13,905 bases of DNA from positions 1 to 13,905 of the forward strand of contig CAZAQS010000115.1 of assembly GCA_964486825.1 (NCBI GenBank), in the 5' to 3' direction. The DNA is from CAZAQS01 sp964486825. Lineage in GTDB: Bacteria > Chloroflexota > Anaerolineae > Anaerolineales > UBA4823. The translations under genes and the position numbers were made by a program. A model generated the notes under the pieces. It searched no databases. It was not told the origin of the DNA and was given only the letters and a program-made list of their open reading frames with translations. Positions 5,478-12,982 of this stretch are shown in pieces; the stretch's first letter is position 1, and the number at the start of each line of letters is the position of its first letter.

Positions 5478-6824
5478 CCCAAGGGCTTTCAGCATCTCCA
5501 GGTTCGAGCCGAACTTAAACTCTTCCAGGCCGCGTTTCTCAGCCTCGCAGCGCTCGATCTGTTCCAGCTTGATCAAGTGCTGAACGGTAATGACCGGTTT
5601 CTGAAGCTGGCCCAGGTTACGCTCCAGATCCTGCAATACACTGTCCCGATCTCGCAGTGGGGGCAAGCCTTCAAGGAGCTGTAGGACGGACCGGGTGACC
5701 ATCTCTCCATCTTTTCGAGCCACGCCGACCAACCCACTGCTGGCCTCGCGCGACCAGCCAGCCACAAAAACCCGCTCTATAGGCCTGTCCAGGTCTGGAT
5801 CGTATGCCTCGAAGGAGATGCCATCCACAGGGAAGCGCGGGTTGGGGTTCTTCACGAACTCGTTTTTGCGCACTGGCAACCCAAAGGTCTCATCCACCCT
5901 GTCACCGATACAGAAGATGACTGTATCTGCTTCGATGACACGTTTTGTCCCCAGGCGCTTGGCGTACGTGCCGCCTTCAGAGGGGACCAGGGTAGTGTCT
6001 TCGATCTCCAAGCCGCGCACGATGCCGCGCTCCCCGCCCAGGATGCGAGAGGGCGAAGCCAGGAATTCGAAACGAAACCGGGTGCGTGAAACGGGTTCGA
6101 ACGCCTTGGGGAGGGCAGAATAGAAATAGGACCTGGCCGCTTCAACGTCCTGGCCGGCGGCTTTCATGACCGGACCAACGCGGTCGAACTCTGCTTCGAG
6201 GTCTTCCAGATCGAGGTTGCGGGCTACGCTTTCGAGCTCTTTTTTGGCGAACTTGACTTCCGCCGGCCCACGACGGGCTACGGCGATGACCTGGTCCACT
6301 TTTACATAGCGGACCAGCCAATGGGCGATGTCCAGCATGACATTGCCCACACCGATAACGGCGACCCGCTTCCCAATGGCGTATTTTTTCTCGCTAAACG
6401 GCGGCAGGAGGTTATAGTGATAGACCAGGTCCTTAGCGTGGTACACGCCGACCAGATCCTCCCCGGGTAAGCCCAGCCATTTTGTTCCCTGAGCGCCGGC
6501 AGTCACCAACAGAGCCTGAAACCCGTATGCGCGCAGCTCTCCCAGGGTCAGGTCACCCTGCTGGCCGATGACCACGTTCCCAAAATAATCCACGTTCGGA
6601 AACTGGAAGACCTGGCGGAACTGCTTGCGCAATCCTTCCTTCATTTTATGCTTGGATGGGAAGATCCCATACTCGGCCAGCCCTCCGGGTTTGATATCCC
6701 GGTTGAATAATACGACATGCACCCCAGCCGAAGCTAACTGTTTTGTTGCGAACAGGCCGGCCGGCCCTGCTCCGATTACGGCGACTAACTGATTGGAATT
6801 GTTTCGATTGTCCAAAGACTCCAC
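5469..6824 (-). CDS. ferredoxin-NADP reductase-like FAD flavoprotein (adrenodoxin reductase type)
   Basis: This 451-aa protein moves electrons between NAD(P)H and a small iron-sulfur protein, by family analogy. The FAD site is AVIGAGPAG (15-23). GGLAEYGIFPSKHKMK corresponds to the adrenodoxin reductase/FprA segment after the FAD fold. AVIGVGNVMLDIA (155-167) is the NADP-binding GxGNxxxD motif, and RRGPAEVKFAKKEL matches RRGP-x-xx-F-T of that family. FVAGWSREASSGLVGVARKDGE matches its C-terminal FAD contact. About 70 extra residues follow, probably helical. The start is GTG 6824, since a stop in frame lies 9 bases upstream. A TTG three codons in, with a G-rich run GGGGTGGAG before it, is an alternative. 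Its own promoter is at 6877-6905. The ferredoxin partner is not in the window. Confidence 0.88.
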   Translation of the reverse strand: MESLDNRNNSNQLVAVIGAGPAGLFATKQLASAGVHVVLFNRDIKPGGLAEYGIFPSKHKMKEGLRKQFRQVFQFPNVDYFGNVVIGQQGDLTLGELRAYGFQALLVTAGAQGTKWLGLPGEDLVGVYHAKDLVYHYNLLPPFSEKKYAIGKRVAVIGVGNVMLDIAHWLVRYVKVDQVIAVARRGPAEVKFAKKELESVARNLDLEDLEAEFDRVGPVMKAAGQDVEAARSYFYSALPKAFEPVSRTRFRFEFLASPSRILGGERGIVRGLEIEDTTLVPSEGGTYAKRLGTKRVIEADTVIFCIGDRVDETFGLPVRKNEFVKNPNPRFPVDGISFEAYDPDLDRPIERVFVAGWSREASSGLVGVARKDGEMVTRSVLQLLEGLPPLRDRDSVLQDLERNLGQLQKPVITVQHLIKLEQIERCEAEKRGLEEFKFGSNLEMLKALGLA

Positions 6825-6876
6825 CCCAAATCACGGTTTTCAATACCCGTTATTCCCCCCTTCCATTTTCACCTAT

Positions 6877-6905
6877 AGTATAGCCTGAGGGAAATATTTA
6901 TTCAA
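6877..6905 (-). promoter_or_regulatory. sigma70-type promoter of the flavoprotein gene
   Basis: On the minus strand, -35 TTGAAT (6900-6905), a 17-bp spacer and -10 TATACT (6877-6882) are well placed. Transcription should start near 6870, giving a leader of about 45 nt before the GTG at 6824. The leader contains a G-run (near 6855-6860 on the plus strand as CCCCCC), too far upstream to serve this start as a Shine-Dalgarno. Confidence 0.75.
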
Positions 6906-6948
6906 GGGAAGCATTTGGTTCTTTTTTTTCATCAAAACTCAGAAAGCC

Positions 6949-6977
6949 TTACATTATTTTTGGCTCTATGCTATATT
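6949..6977 (+). promoter_or_regulatory. sigma70-type promoter of the M16 peptidase operon
   Basis: -35 TTACAT (6949-6954), a 17-bp spacer and -10 TATATT (6972-6977) precede the M16 operon. A TTG at 6976 opens the long reading frame but lies in the -10 box, which argues for the start at 7066 and a leader of about 80 nt. The region between this and the opposing promoter is AT-rich with a T8 run (about 6922-6929), so it may be bent. Confidence 0.75.
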
Positions 6978-7065
6978 GTATGAAAAAATCGGCCAAACAT
7001 CGAATCAGATCCGTGCGGGTATACCTATCGCTGTCGTTTGGCATGAGAAAATTGGGATATCAAAT

Positions 7066-8382
7066 ATGGTGACGAAAGAATATCTTTCCAATGGTTTATT
7101 GGTGCTTCTAAAAGAGATCCATACGGCTCCGATCATCAGTCATTGGGTGTGGTACCGGGCAGGCTCACGGGATGAGATTCCGGGCATCACCGGCATCACC
7201 CATTGGGTGGAGCATATGCAGTTCAAGGGGACGCCTGATTTCCCGGGGAACCAGATGGACCGGGCCATCTCCCGACTTGGAGGGGCCTGGAACGCTTTTA
7301 CCTACCTGGATTGGACGACTTATTTCGAGACGATGCCCGCGGATAAGATCGACCTGGCCTTGAACCTGGAATCCGACCGGATGAAGGGCAGCCTGTTCGA
7401 TGAATCCGAGGTGGCTTCCGAGCGTACCGTGATCATCTCCGAGCGGCAAGGGAACGAGAACGAGCCGCTCTTCAAGTTGAGCGAAGAAGTCCAGGCGGCT
7501 GCATTTCGGGTGCACTCTTACCACCATGAAGTCATTGGCGACATGGCAGACTTGCAGACCATCCAAAGGGAAGACCTGTACCGGCATTACCAGACGTATT
7601 ACGTGCCCAATAACGCCGTCCTGGTGATGGCCGGAGATTTTCAAACCGGACCCATGCTGGAGCGCATCCGCGAGCTGTACGAGTCCATCCCCGCCGGCGC
7701 CCCCCCGCCGCGCAGGATCAGGCCAGAGCCTGAGCAAAATGGGGAGCGCATCGTTACGGTCGAAGGCCCAGGCGAGACTACTTATCTGCAGGTCGTCTAC
7801 CGGGCGCCAGAGGCTTCGCATGCGGATTTCTTCCCCTATACAGTTTTAGACAGCCTGCTCACCGGGCCCAGCAGCTTGAATATGTTCGGCGGTGGGATAT
7901 CGAACAAAACCTCCCGCCTTTACCGGCGGCTGGTTGACCAGGAGCTGGTTGTCAGTGTGTACGGAGGTCTGCAAGCCACGCTGGATCCATTCCTGTATAC
8001 GGTGACCATGACCATCCATCCGAATAGCAACGTAGAAAAGGCGCAGGCTGCCATGGAGCAAGAGATCCAACGGCTGCAAGCAGAACCGCCGCCCCCCGCT
8101 GAGCTGCAAAGGGCAGTTAAACAAGCGCGGGCTTTGTTCGCCTACGGAAGTGAAAGCATTTCTAACCAGGCTTTCTGGCTGGGTTTTGCCGAGATGTTCT
8201 CCACGTTCGAGTGGTTCGAAAATTACATGGACAACCTGGCTGCAGTAACGCCGGAGGATGTCCAGAGGGTAGCCAGGACATATTTGCGCCCTCAGAAACG
8301 GATAACAGGAATTTATAAGCCGTTGGAGGTGGGTGAACGGGAGGTAATCTTGATGGAAGCAGAGGAAGAAGCCGTCCTATGA
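7066..8382 (+). CDS. M16 zinc metallopeptidase, catalytic subunit
   Basis: This 438-aa protein is an M16B-type (mitochondrial-processing-peptidase-like) peptidase. The inverted zinc motif is present as HWVEH (His46, Glu49 as base, His50), and Glu126 lies 75 residues after His50, matching HxxEHx(74-76)E. The start at ATG 7066 is chosen because VTKEYLSNGLLVLLKEIHTAP is the normal N-terminus of the family and upstream codons overlap the promoter. GGGA sits about eight bases before it. There is no signal peptide, so it should be cytoplasmic. The gene overlaps the next M16 gene by ATGA, which fits coupled synthesis of a heterodimer. M16 enzymes degrade peptides enclosed between two clam-shaped halves; the natural substrate is unknown. 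Confidence 0.93.
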   Translation: MVTKEYLSNGLLVLLKEIHTAPIISHWVWYRAGSRDEIPGITGITHWVEHMQFKGTPDFPGNQMDRAISRLGGAWNAFTYLDWTTYFETMPADKIDLALNLESDRMKGSLFDESEVASERTVIISERQGNENEPLFKLSEEVQAAAFRVHSYHHEVIGDMADLQTIQREDLYRHYQTYYVPNNAVLVMAGDFQTGPMLERIRELYESIPAGAPPPRRIRPEPEQNGERIVTVEGPGETTYLQVVYRAPEASHADFFPYTVLDSLLTGPSSLNMFGGGISNKTSRLYRRLVDQELVVSVYGGLQATLDPFLYTVTMTIHPNSNVEKAQAAMEQEIQRLQAEPPPPAELQRAVKQARALFAYGSESISNQAFWLGFAEMFSTFEWFENYMDNLAAVTPEDVQRVARTYLRPQKRITGIYKPLEVGEREVILMEAEEEAVL

Positions 8383-9671
8383 GCGAATCGCCAAACGTTT
8401 TCAAATCTGCTCCCCTCTCCTTGCCCGGTCCGGACGATATCACGCGTGTGAAGCTCTCCAACGGGATCGTGGTGCTGGCAAGACCAAACTTCAACAGTCC
8501 CTCGGTTGTGATCAACGGTTATTTGAAAGCGGGGAACCTGTTCGATCCGGATGAGAAGCTGGGATTGGCCAGTTTTACGGCGGCGGCTTTGATGCGCGGC
8601 ACGCAGGATAGGGACTTCCAGGGAATCTATGAATCTCTCGAATCAGTTGGGGCAGGCCTGGGCTTCAGCGGTGGCACACATACGACCAGCTTCAGCGGGC
8701 GTGCCCTTTCAGAAGACCTGCCACTGCTGCTCGAGCTGTTGTCGCAAGCGCTGCGCTCGCCGGTTTTTCCCTCCGACCAGATCGAACGTCTCAGGGCGCA
8801 ATTCCTGACCGGCCTGGCGATCCGAGCCCAGGACACCGGGGAGATGGCTTCCCTTGTTTTCGATGAGCTGGTCTATAACGGGCATCCTTACAGCCGGCCC
8901 GAGGATGGTACTCCCGAGACCGTGCAGGCGATCACCCGGGAAGACCTGCTCGAATTTCACCAGGTGCACTACGGCCCTCAAGAAATGGTGGTGGTTGTCG
9001 TCGGCGGAGTGGACCCAGGTGAAGCTGTTGAAAAAACAGTCCAGGCGTTGGGGGATTGGAGCAACCCGCAACAGCCCGAGCCGCCCACACTACCGCTGGT
9101 GCACCCACTAGATGGTACGAAAACTCGCAAGACGACCATTGCCGGGAAAAGCCAGTCTGACCTGGTCATTGGAAGTGTTGGGCCACCGCGCAGATCTCCT
9201 GATTACCTGGCAGCATCGGTGGGGAATAATATCCTGGGTCAGTTCGGTATGTTCGGGCGGATCGGCAACGCCGTGCGTGAGCGAGCAGGACTGGCTTACT
9301 ATGCTTATAGCACGCTGGGTGGAGGCCTGGGCCCGGGCGCCTGGTATGTTTCGGCGGGAGTGGATCCGGGCCACGTGGATGCAGCCGTTGAGCTGGTTCG
9401 CACGGAGATCGAGCGCTTCACCCGAGAGCCTGTAGAAGAGGAGGAATTGGAAGACACCAAGACCCACTATATCGGGCGCTTACCCCTGTCTATGGAATCG
9501 AATGGGGGCGTGGCAGGCGCCCTGCTGAACCTGGAGCGTTATGACCTGGGATTGGATTACTACCGCCGCTATCCCGAAATGGTCTCCGCTATTTCCAGGG
9601 AAGAAGTCCTGAAAACGGCCCAGGCCTACCTGGACAGCCAGCGCTTGGGCATTTCGATCGCCGGGCCTTAG
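8379..9671 (+). CDS. M16 peptidase-like, non-catalytic partner subunit
   Basis: This 430-aa protein has the M16 fold but no zinc site. Where the partner has GITHWVEHMQFKGT, this protein has GLASFTAAALMRGT (62-75), so the two His and the Glu are Ala64, Ala68 and Thr67. The C-terminal half keeps the substrate-binding pattern of the family (NAVRERAGLAYYAYST). This division, one chain with the metal and the other with the Arg/Tyr site, is the known arrangement of heterodimeric bacterial M16 peptidases such as the Sphingomonas Sph2681/Sph2682 pair. The ATG at 8379 overlaps the upstream stop. A purine-rich GAGGAAGAAG lies just upstream. There is no signal peptide. It is followed after 37 bases by acpS, so the three genes are likely one operon. 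Confidence 0.92.
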   Translation: MSESPNVFKSAPLSLPGPDDITRVKLSNGIVVLARPNFNSPSVVINGYLKAGNLFDPDEKLGLASFTAAALMRGTQDRDFQGIYESLESVGAGLGFSGGTHTTSFSGRALSEDLPLLLELLSQALRSPVFPSDQIERLRAQFLTGLAIRAQDTGEMASLVFDELVYNGHPYSRPEDGTPETVQAITREDLLEFHQVHYGPQEMVVVVVGGVDPGEAVEKTVQALGDWSNPQQPEPPTLPLVHPLDGTKTRKTTIAGKSQSDLVIGSVGPPRRSPDYLAASVGNNILGQFGMFGRIGNAVRERAGLAYYAYSTLGGGLGPGAWYVSAGVDPGHVDAAVELVRTEIERFTREPVEEEELEDTKTHYIGRLPLSMESNGGVAGALLNLERYDLGLDYYRRYPEMVSAISREEVLKTAQAYLDSQRLGISIAGP

Positions 9672-9708
9672 TTTACCTTGAGCCAGGACACCCTCAAATA
9701 GGATGCGG

Positions 9709-10089
9709 ATGATCAGCTTGCGGACAGGCGTCGACCTGGTCGAAATCTCCCGTTTCAAGAGCGTGGTGGAACGCCATGGAAGGCGGTTTCTGGAGCGCGT
9801 TTTCACCCTGCAGGAATTAGAGGAGGTGGGAGAAGTGAACGGGAAGATGGCTTCGCTGGCTGCTCGTTTCGCTGCCAAAGAGGCGGTCTCCAAAGCCTTT
9901 GGGACGGGCATCGGGCTGCTTACCTGGCGGGAGATCCAAATCCTGCGCGGACCTGAGCGAGAGCCGGTGCTTTACTTTTCCGGTACCGCGGCTCGAATGG
10001 CTGAAGAGCAAAAGCTTAGCGCCTGGTCGGTCAGCCTGAGCCATACCGAACAGTACGCCATTGCGATGGTCGTTGCCTTGGGGGGGTAG
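9709..10089 (+). CDS. acpS: holo-[acyl-carrier-protein] synthase
   Basis: AcpS transfers the 4'-phosphopantetheine group from CoA to the serine of acyl carrier protein, switching on fatty-acid synthesis. The protein has the N-terminal TGVDLVEISRF with Asp9 and the ARFAAKEAVSKAFGTGIG motif with Glu58, the two magnesium ligands, at the same numbering as the Bacillus enzyme. At 126 aa the length is normal. An ATG lies at 9703, but AGG would touch it; the ATG at 9709 gives AGGA (9700-9703) a 5-base spacing, so 9709 is preferred. It is the last gene of the M16 operon and is followed by an intrinsic terminator. Confidence 0.95.
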   Translation: MISLRTGVDLVEISRFKSVVERHGRRFLERVFTLQELEEVGEVNGKMASLAARFAAKEAVSKAFGTGIGLLTWREIQILRGPEREPVLYFSGTAARMAEEQKLSAWSVSLSHTEQYAIAMVVALGG

Positions 10090-10113
10090 ACGGCTATTTT
10101 TAACGGGGTTGTG

Positions 10114-10140
10114 ACCGGATGAGGAGATCCGGTTGTTTTG
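10114..10140 (+). terminator. intrinsic terminator after acpS
   Basis: ACCGGAT (10114-10120) and ATCCGGT (10127-10133) form a perfect 7-bp stem around loop GAGGAG, followed by TGTTTTG. It ends the M16-M16-acpS operon 24 bases after the acpS stop. The U-run is short, so termination may be incomplete. Confidence 0.75.
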
Positions 10141-10151
10141 TAGCTGTCGAT

Positions 10152-10200
10152 TGTTCCGTCCAATGCGATCCAATCCTTCTAAAATGACGTGCACGGAACA
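10152..10200. other. 8-bp inverted repeat flanking a possible -10 upstream of the acylase gene
   Basis: TGTTCCGT (10152-10159) and ACGGAACA (10193-10200) are exact reverse complements 33 nt apart. Between them is TAAAAT (10180-10185), a plausible -10 for the acylase gene at 10224, but without a good -35 at the right distance. The layout could be a repressor operator around a promoter. An 8-bp match at this distance can also occur by chance. Confidence 0.35.
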
Positions 10201-10223
10201 TCAAACCAAAGGAGGAGGAAGTC

Positions 10224-12752
10224 ATGGCTACCATTGCTCGCAGGCTCCTGTTCGTCGTTTTGGGTTTACTGGTGGTTTTCGCGCTTCTCATCCTGGCTGC
10301 CTTTTACCTGTTACCGCGCAGCTCCTTCCCGAAGACGTCCGGAGAGATCCAGGTGGAGGGGTTGTCTGCTCCGGTTGAAGTTTTTCGTGACGAGAACGGC
10401 ATCCCCCATATCTACGCCAGCAGCTCTCATGACCTGTTTTTCGCCCAGGGCTATGTACACGCCCAGGACCGCTTCTGGCAGATGGACTTCTGGAGGCATA
10501 TCGGCTCCGGGCGGTTGTCGGAGATGTTTGGAGATGCGACTGTTGAAACGGATATGTTCCTGCGTACGCTCGGTTTCGAAGAGCTCGTTTTGAAGGAGAT
10601 CGAGCAGTTAAGCGGCAGTGAAACGATGGCTTCCTTGCAGTCCTACGCAGAAGGAGTAAACGCTTACCTGTCCACACGGCAAGGCCTCTCACTTAGCCTG
10701 GAATATGCCATCCTGAGCTTGATCAATTCAGACTATGCCCCCGAGCCCTGGAGAGTCGAACACACCCTGACCTGGGCGAAGATGATGGCATGGGACCTGG
10801 GTGGCAATATGGATATCGAAATCCGCCAGGCCATCTTAGGCGGGTTGCTATCGCCAGACGAGCTGGCGGATATCACACCGCTCTATCCGGCTGATCATCC
10901 CATCATCGTACCTGGCTACCGGGCCGAGTCGGGTTCGGTCCTATCAGAAAGCGAACCCAAGCGAATCCCGGGCCTGGAGGACTTGTTAGCAGTTGTTTTA
11001 GAGAGAACATCCACTGCCCGTGGCTTACTTGGTCCTCGATTGGAGGGACTCGGGTCGAATAATTGGGTGATCTCTGGTGAGCGCACCGCGACCGGGATGC
11101 CCCTATTAGCCGACGACCCTCATCTTGGGGTACAGTTGCCGTCCATCTGGTATGAGAACGGCCTACACTGCACACCTAAAGGACCGCAATGCCCCTACGA
11201 AGTGACCGGTTTCTCCTTTGCCAGCGCGCCGGGCGTGGTAGTCGGGTTCAACGACCGAATCGCCTGGGGAGTTACGAACGCCAACCCGGATGTCCAAGAC
11301 CTGTTTATTGAAAAGATCAACCCGTCAAACCCGGACCAATACGAATTCCAGGGCCAGTGGCTGGACATGGACGTAAAAAAGGAGCTGATCCAGGTGGCGG
11401 GAGGGGAACCGGTGGAGATCACCGTTCGCCGGACCCATCACGGACCGATCATTTCTGACACATATGGCAGCCTGGAAAACCTCGATCCTGCCACTGTTCT
11501 CGACGTGGGACAGGTAGGAAGCGGTGAGGTATACGCGGTCGCATTAAGCTGGACCGCTCTAGAGCCCACTTCCACTTTTGTATCCGCTTTGAAGTTGAAC
11601 CAGGCCCAGGACTTCGAGCAGTTCCGGGAGGCTTTGCGGCTTTGGGATGTCCCCTCCCAAAATTTCGTATACGCGGATGTGGATGGGAATATTGGTTACC
11701 AGATGCCCAGCATCGTGCCCATCCGGGCCAAAGGGGATGGGATGTCCCCGGTCCCGGGTTGGACTGGTGAATACGAGTGGGTAGATACGATCCCCTTCGA
11801 AGAGCTACCTTTTGCTTATAACCCAGCGGAGGGATTTATCGTTACTGCCAATAACGCAGTGGTCGGCCCAGACTACCCACACCTTTTGACAACCGGCTGG
11901 GATTACGGATACCGGGCGAAACGGGTTGTGGAAATGATAGAAAATGCCCCGGGTCCAATCGATACAGCCTATATTGCTGCCATGCATGGGGATAACAAGA
12001 ATTTGAATGCAGGGGTACTCTTGCCGGTGCTGGCTGGGATCCCCTTGGAGGATGCCAGGCTGGAACGCGCCCGCTCCCTGCTGGTGGACTGGGACCACCA
12101 ACAGCATATGGACTCTCCAGCCGCAGCCCTGTTCGAAGTTTTTTGGAGAAACCTGCTGGTTAAGACCTTTTACGATGATCTTCCAGAAGATTTCCACCCG
12201 CGTGGGAACAGCCTGTGGTTCGAGATCGTGCGCCGGATGGTGGGACAGCCGGACAGCGCCTGGTGGGACGATAAGGAGACACTCGCCGAAGAGCGCCGGG
12301 ATGATATCTTTCGCGACTCTTTCATCGCAGCGGTCGACGAACTCGAGCAGCTCCAAGGGAAGGATCCCCAGCGCTGGAACTGGGGAGACTTGCATACGGT
12401 TACTTTTCAAGTGGGTGGGCTGGGTGAATCGGGCAATCTGCTGGTGGAATTCCTCTTCAATCGAGGGCCTTTCCGTACCTCCGGAGGCGCTTCCATCGTT
12501 AATGCTACGGGCTGGGACGCCAGGAGCGGTCATTATCGGGTCAGATCCTTGCCCTCCATGCGTATGATCGTGGACCTTGGTGACCTTAACCGTTCCCTGG
12601 GAATTCACACTACCGGGCAGTCAGGACATGCCTACCATCCCAACTATATCGATATGGTTGAGCGATGGGCCGGGATCGAATACCATCCCATGTTATGGGA
12701 GCGAAGCCAGGTGGAAGAAGGCGCGGTTAAGGTTTTAAGATTATCGCCGTAA
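10224..12752 (+). CDS. penicillin-acylase-family (S45) Ntn hydrolase, membrane-anchored
   Basis: This 842-aa precursor belongs to the penicillin/cephalosporin/AHL acylase family. Such proteins cut themselves, and the new N-terminal Ser hydrolyses an amide bond. An N-terminal hydrophobic helix (about 8-31, after TIARR) anchors it outside the cytoplasmic membrane, or is a signal peptide. The alpha-chain signature GIPHIYASSSHDLFFAQGYV is followed by AQDRFWQMDFWRH. A linker of about 50 residues precedes GLGSNNWVISG, so autocleavage should occur before Ser278. VTANNAVV (Asn543/544) matches the oxyanion-hole Asn region. The C-terminus has the family pattern DLGDLNRSLGIHTTGQSGHAYHPNY. GGAGGAGG at 10211-10218 is a strong ribosome site. 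Length is at the upper end of the family. Substrate (beta-lactam, acyl-homoserine lactone, other N-acyl compound) cannot be read from sequence. Confidence 0.93.
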   Translation: MATIARRLLFVVLGLLVVFALLILAAFYLLPRSSFPKTSGEIQVEGLSAPVEVFRDENGIPHIYASSSHDLFFAQGYVHAQDRFWQMDFWRHIGSGRLSEMFGDATVETDMFLRTLGFEELVLKEIEQLSGSETMASLQSYAEGVNAYLSTRQGLSLSLEYAILSLINSDYAPEPWRVEHTLTWAKMMAWDLGGNMDIEIRQAILGGLLSPDELADITPLYPADHPIIVPGYRAESGSVLSESEPKRIPGLEDLLAVVLERTSTARGLLGPRLEGLGSNNWVISGERTATGMPLLADDPHLGVQLPSIWYENGLHCTPKGPQCPYEVTGFSFASAPGVVVGFNDRIAWGVTNANPDVQDLFIEKINPSNPDQYEFQGQWLDMDVKKELIQVAGGEPVEITVRRTHHGPIISDTYGSLENLDPATVLDVGQVGSGEVYAVALSWTALEPTSTFVSALKLNQAQDFEQFREALRLWDVPSQNFVYADVDGNIGYQMPSIVPIRAKGDGMSPVPGWTGEYEWVDTIPFEELPFAYNPAEGFIVTANNAVVGPDYPHLLTTGWDYGYRAKRVVEMIENAPGPIDTAYIAAMHGDNKNLNAGVLLPVLAGIPLEDARLERARSLLVDWDHQQHMDSPAAALFEVFWRNLLVKTFYDDLPEDFHPRGNSLWFEIVRRMVGQPDSAWWDDKETLAEERRDDIFRDSFIAAVDELEQLQGKDPQRWNWGDLHTVTFQVGGLGESGNLLVEFLFNRGPFRTSGGASIVNATGWDARSGHYRVRSLPSMRMIVDLGDLNRSLGIHTTGQSGHAYHPNYIDMVERWAGIEYHPMLWERSQVEEGAVKVLRLSP

Positions 12753-12757
12753 ATTTC

Positions 12758-12787
12758 TGGACGAATCTGGCCTGCTTGTGATATACT
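12758..12787 (+). promoter_or_regulatory. candidate promoter of rpsB with extended -10
   Basis: TATACT (12782-12787) is preceded by TG and one base (12779-12781), an extended -10. An imperfect -35, TGGACG (12758-12763), lies 18 bp upstream. It starts six bases after the acylase stop, so rpsB need not depend on read-through. The predicted transcript has a leader of about 190 nt. Confidence 0.6.
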
Positions 12788-12793
12788 TGGGCG

Positions 12794-12982
12794 CGCTCCC
12801 GCCCAACCTGGCGGGAGATATTGTGCCCGCACGAGGGCGGCTCCTTTAGGAGCGATCTCTAAGGGGCAAAGAACCTATCTCACACGCCACCCGACCTGAC
12901 GGGGCGTGCCACGGCCACAGCCCGTGGCGCCGGGCAGGGATGACGGTGGCGGAGGAATAACGCAAAAAGGAGACAAGAAAAA
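12794..12982 (+). promoter_or_regulatory. structured GC-rich 5' leader of rpsB, possible autoregulatory RNA
   Basis: The leader contains a row of hairpins: CTCCCGCC/GGCGGGAG (12796-12817, 8 bp, 6-nt loop), GCCC/GGGC (12825-12838), GCTCC/GGAGC with a UUUA tetraloop (12840-12853), CACGCC/GGCGTG (12883-12908) and CCACGG/CCGTGG (12909-12927). The last two abut and could stack. No U-run follows the first stem, so it is not a clear terminator for the acylase gene. Long structured leaders that bind the encoded ribosomal protein are known for rpsB in other bacteria. Similar feedback here is inference. A purine-rich tail with GGAG at 12969-12972 serves the S2 start. Confidence 0.55.

Noticed and set aside
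6976..7065. A TTG start that would add 30 residues to the first M16 protein
   Set aside because: The TTG overlaps the -10 box of the operon promoter, and the family N-terminus begins at the ATG 7066.
7165..7821. A 218-codon minus-strand reading frame inside the first M16 gene
   Set aside because: It is a codon-bias shadow of the M16 gene with no recognisable motif.
11805..12608. A 267-codon minus-strand reading frame inside the acylase gene
   Set aside because: It is a shadow of the acylase codons, with no family motif or ribosome site; the plus-strand protein is clearly real.
12796..12817. The first leader hairpin considered as the terminator of the acylase gene
   Set aside because: It is followed by ATATTGTG rather than a T-run and lies downstream of the rpsB promoter, so it is better seen as part of the leader.
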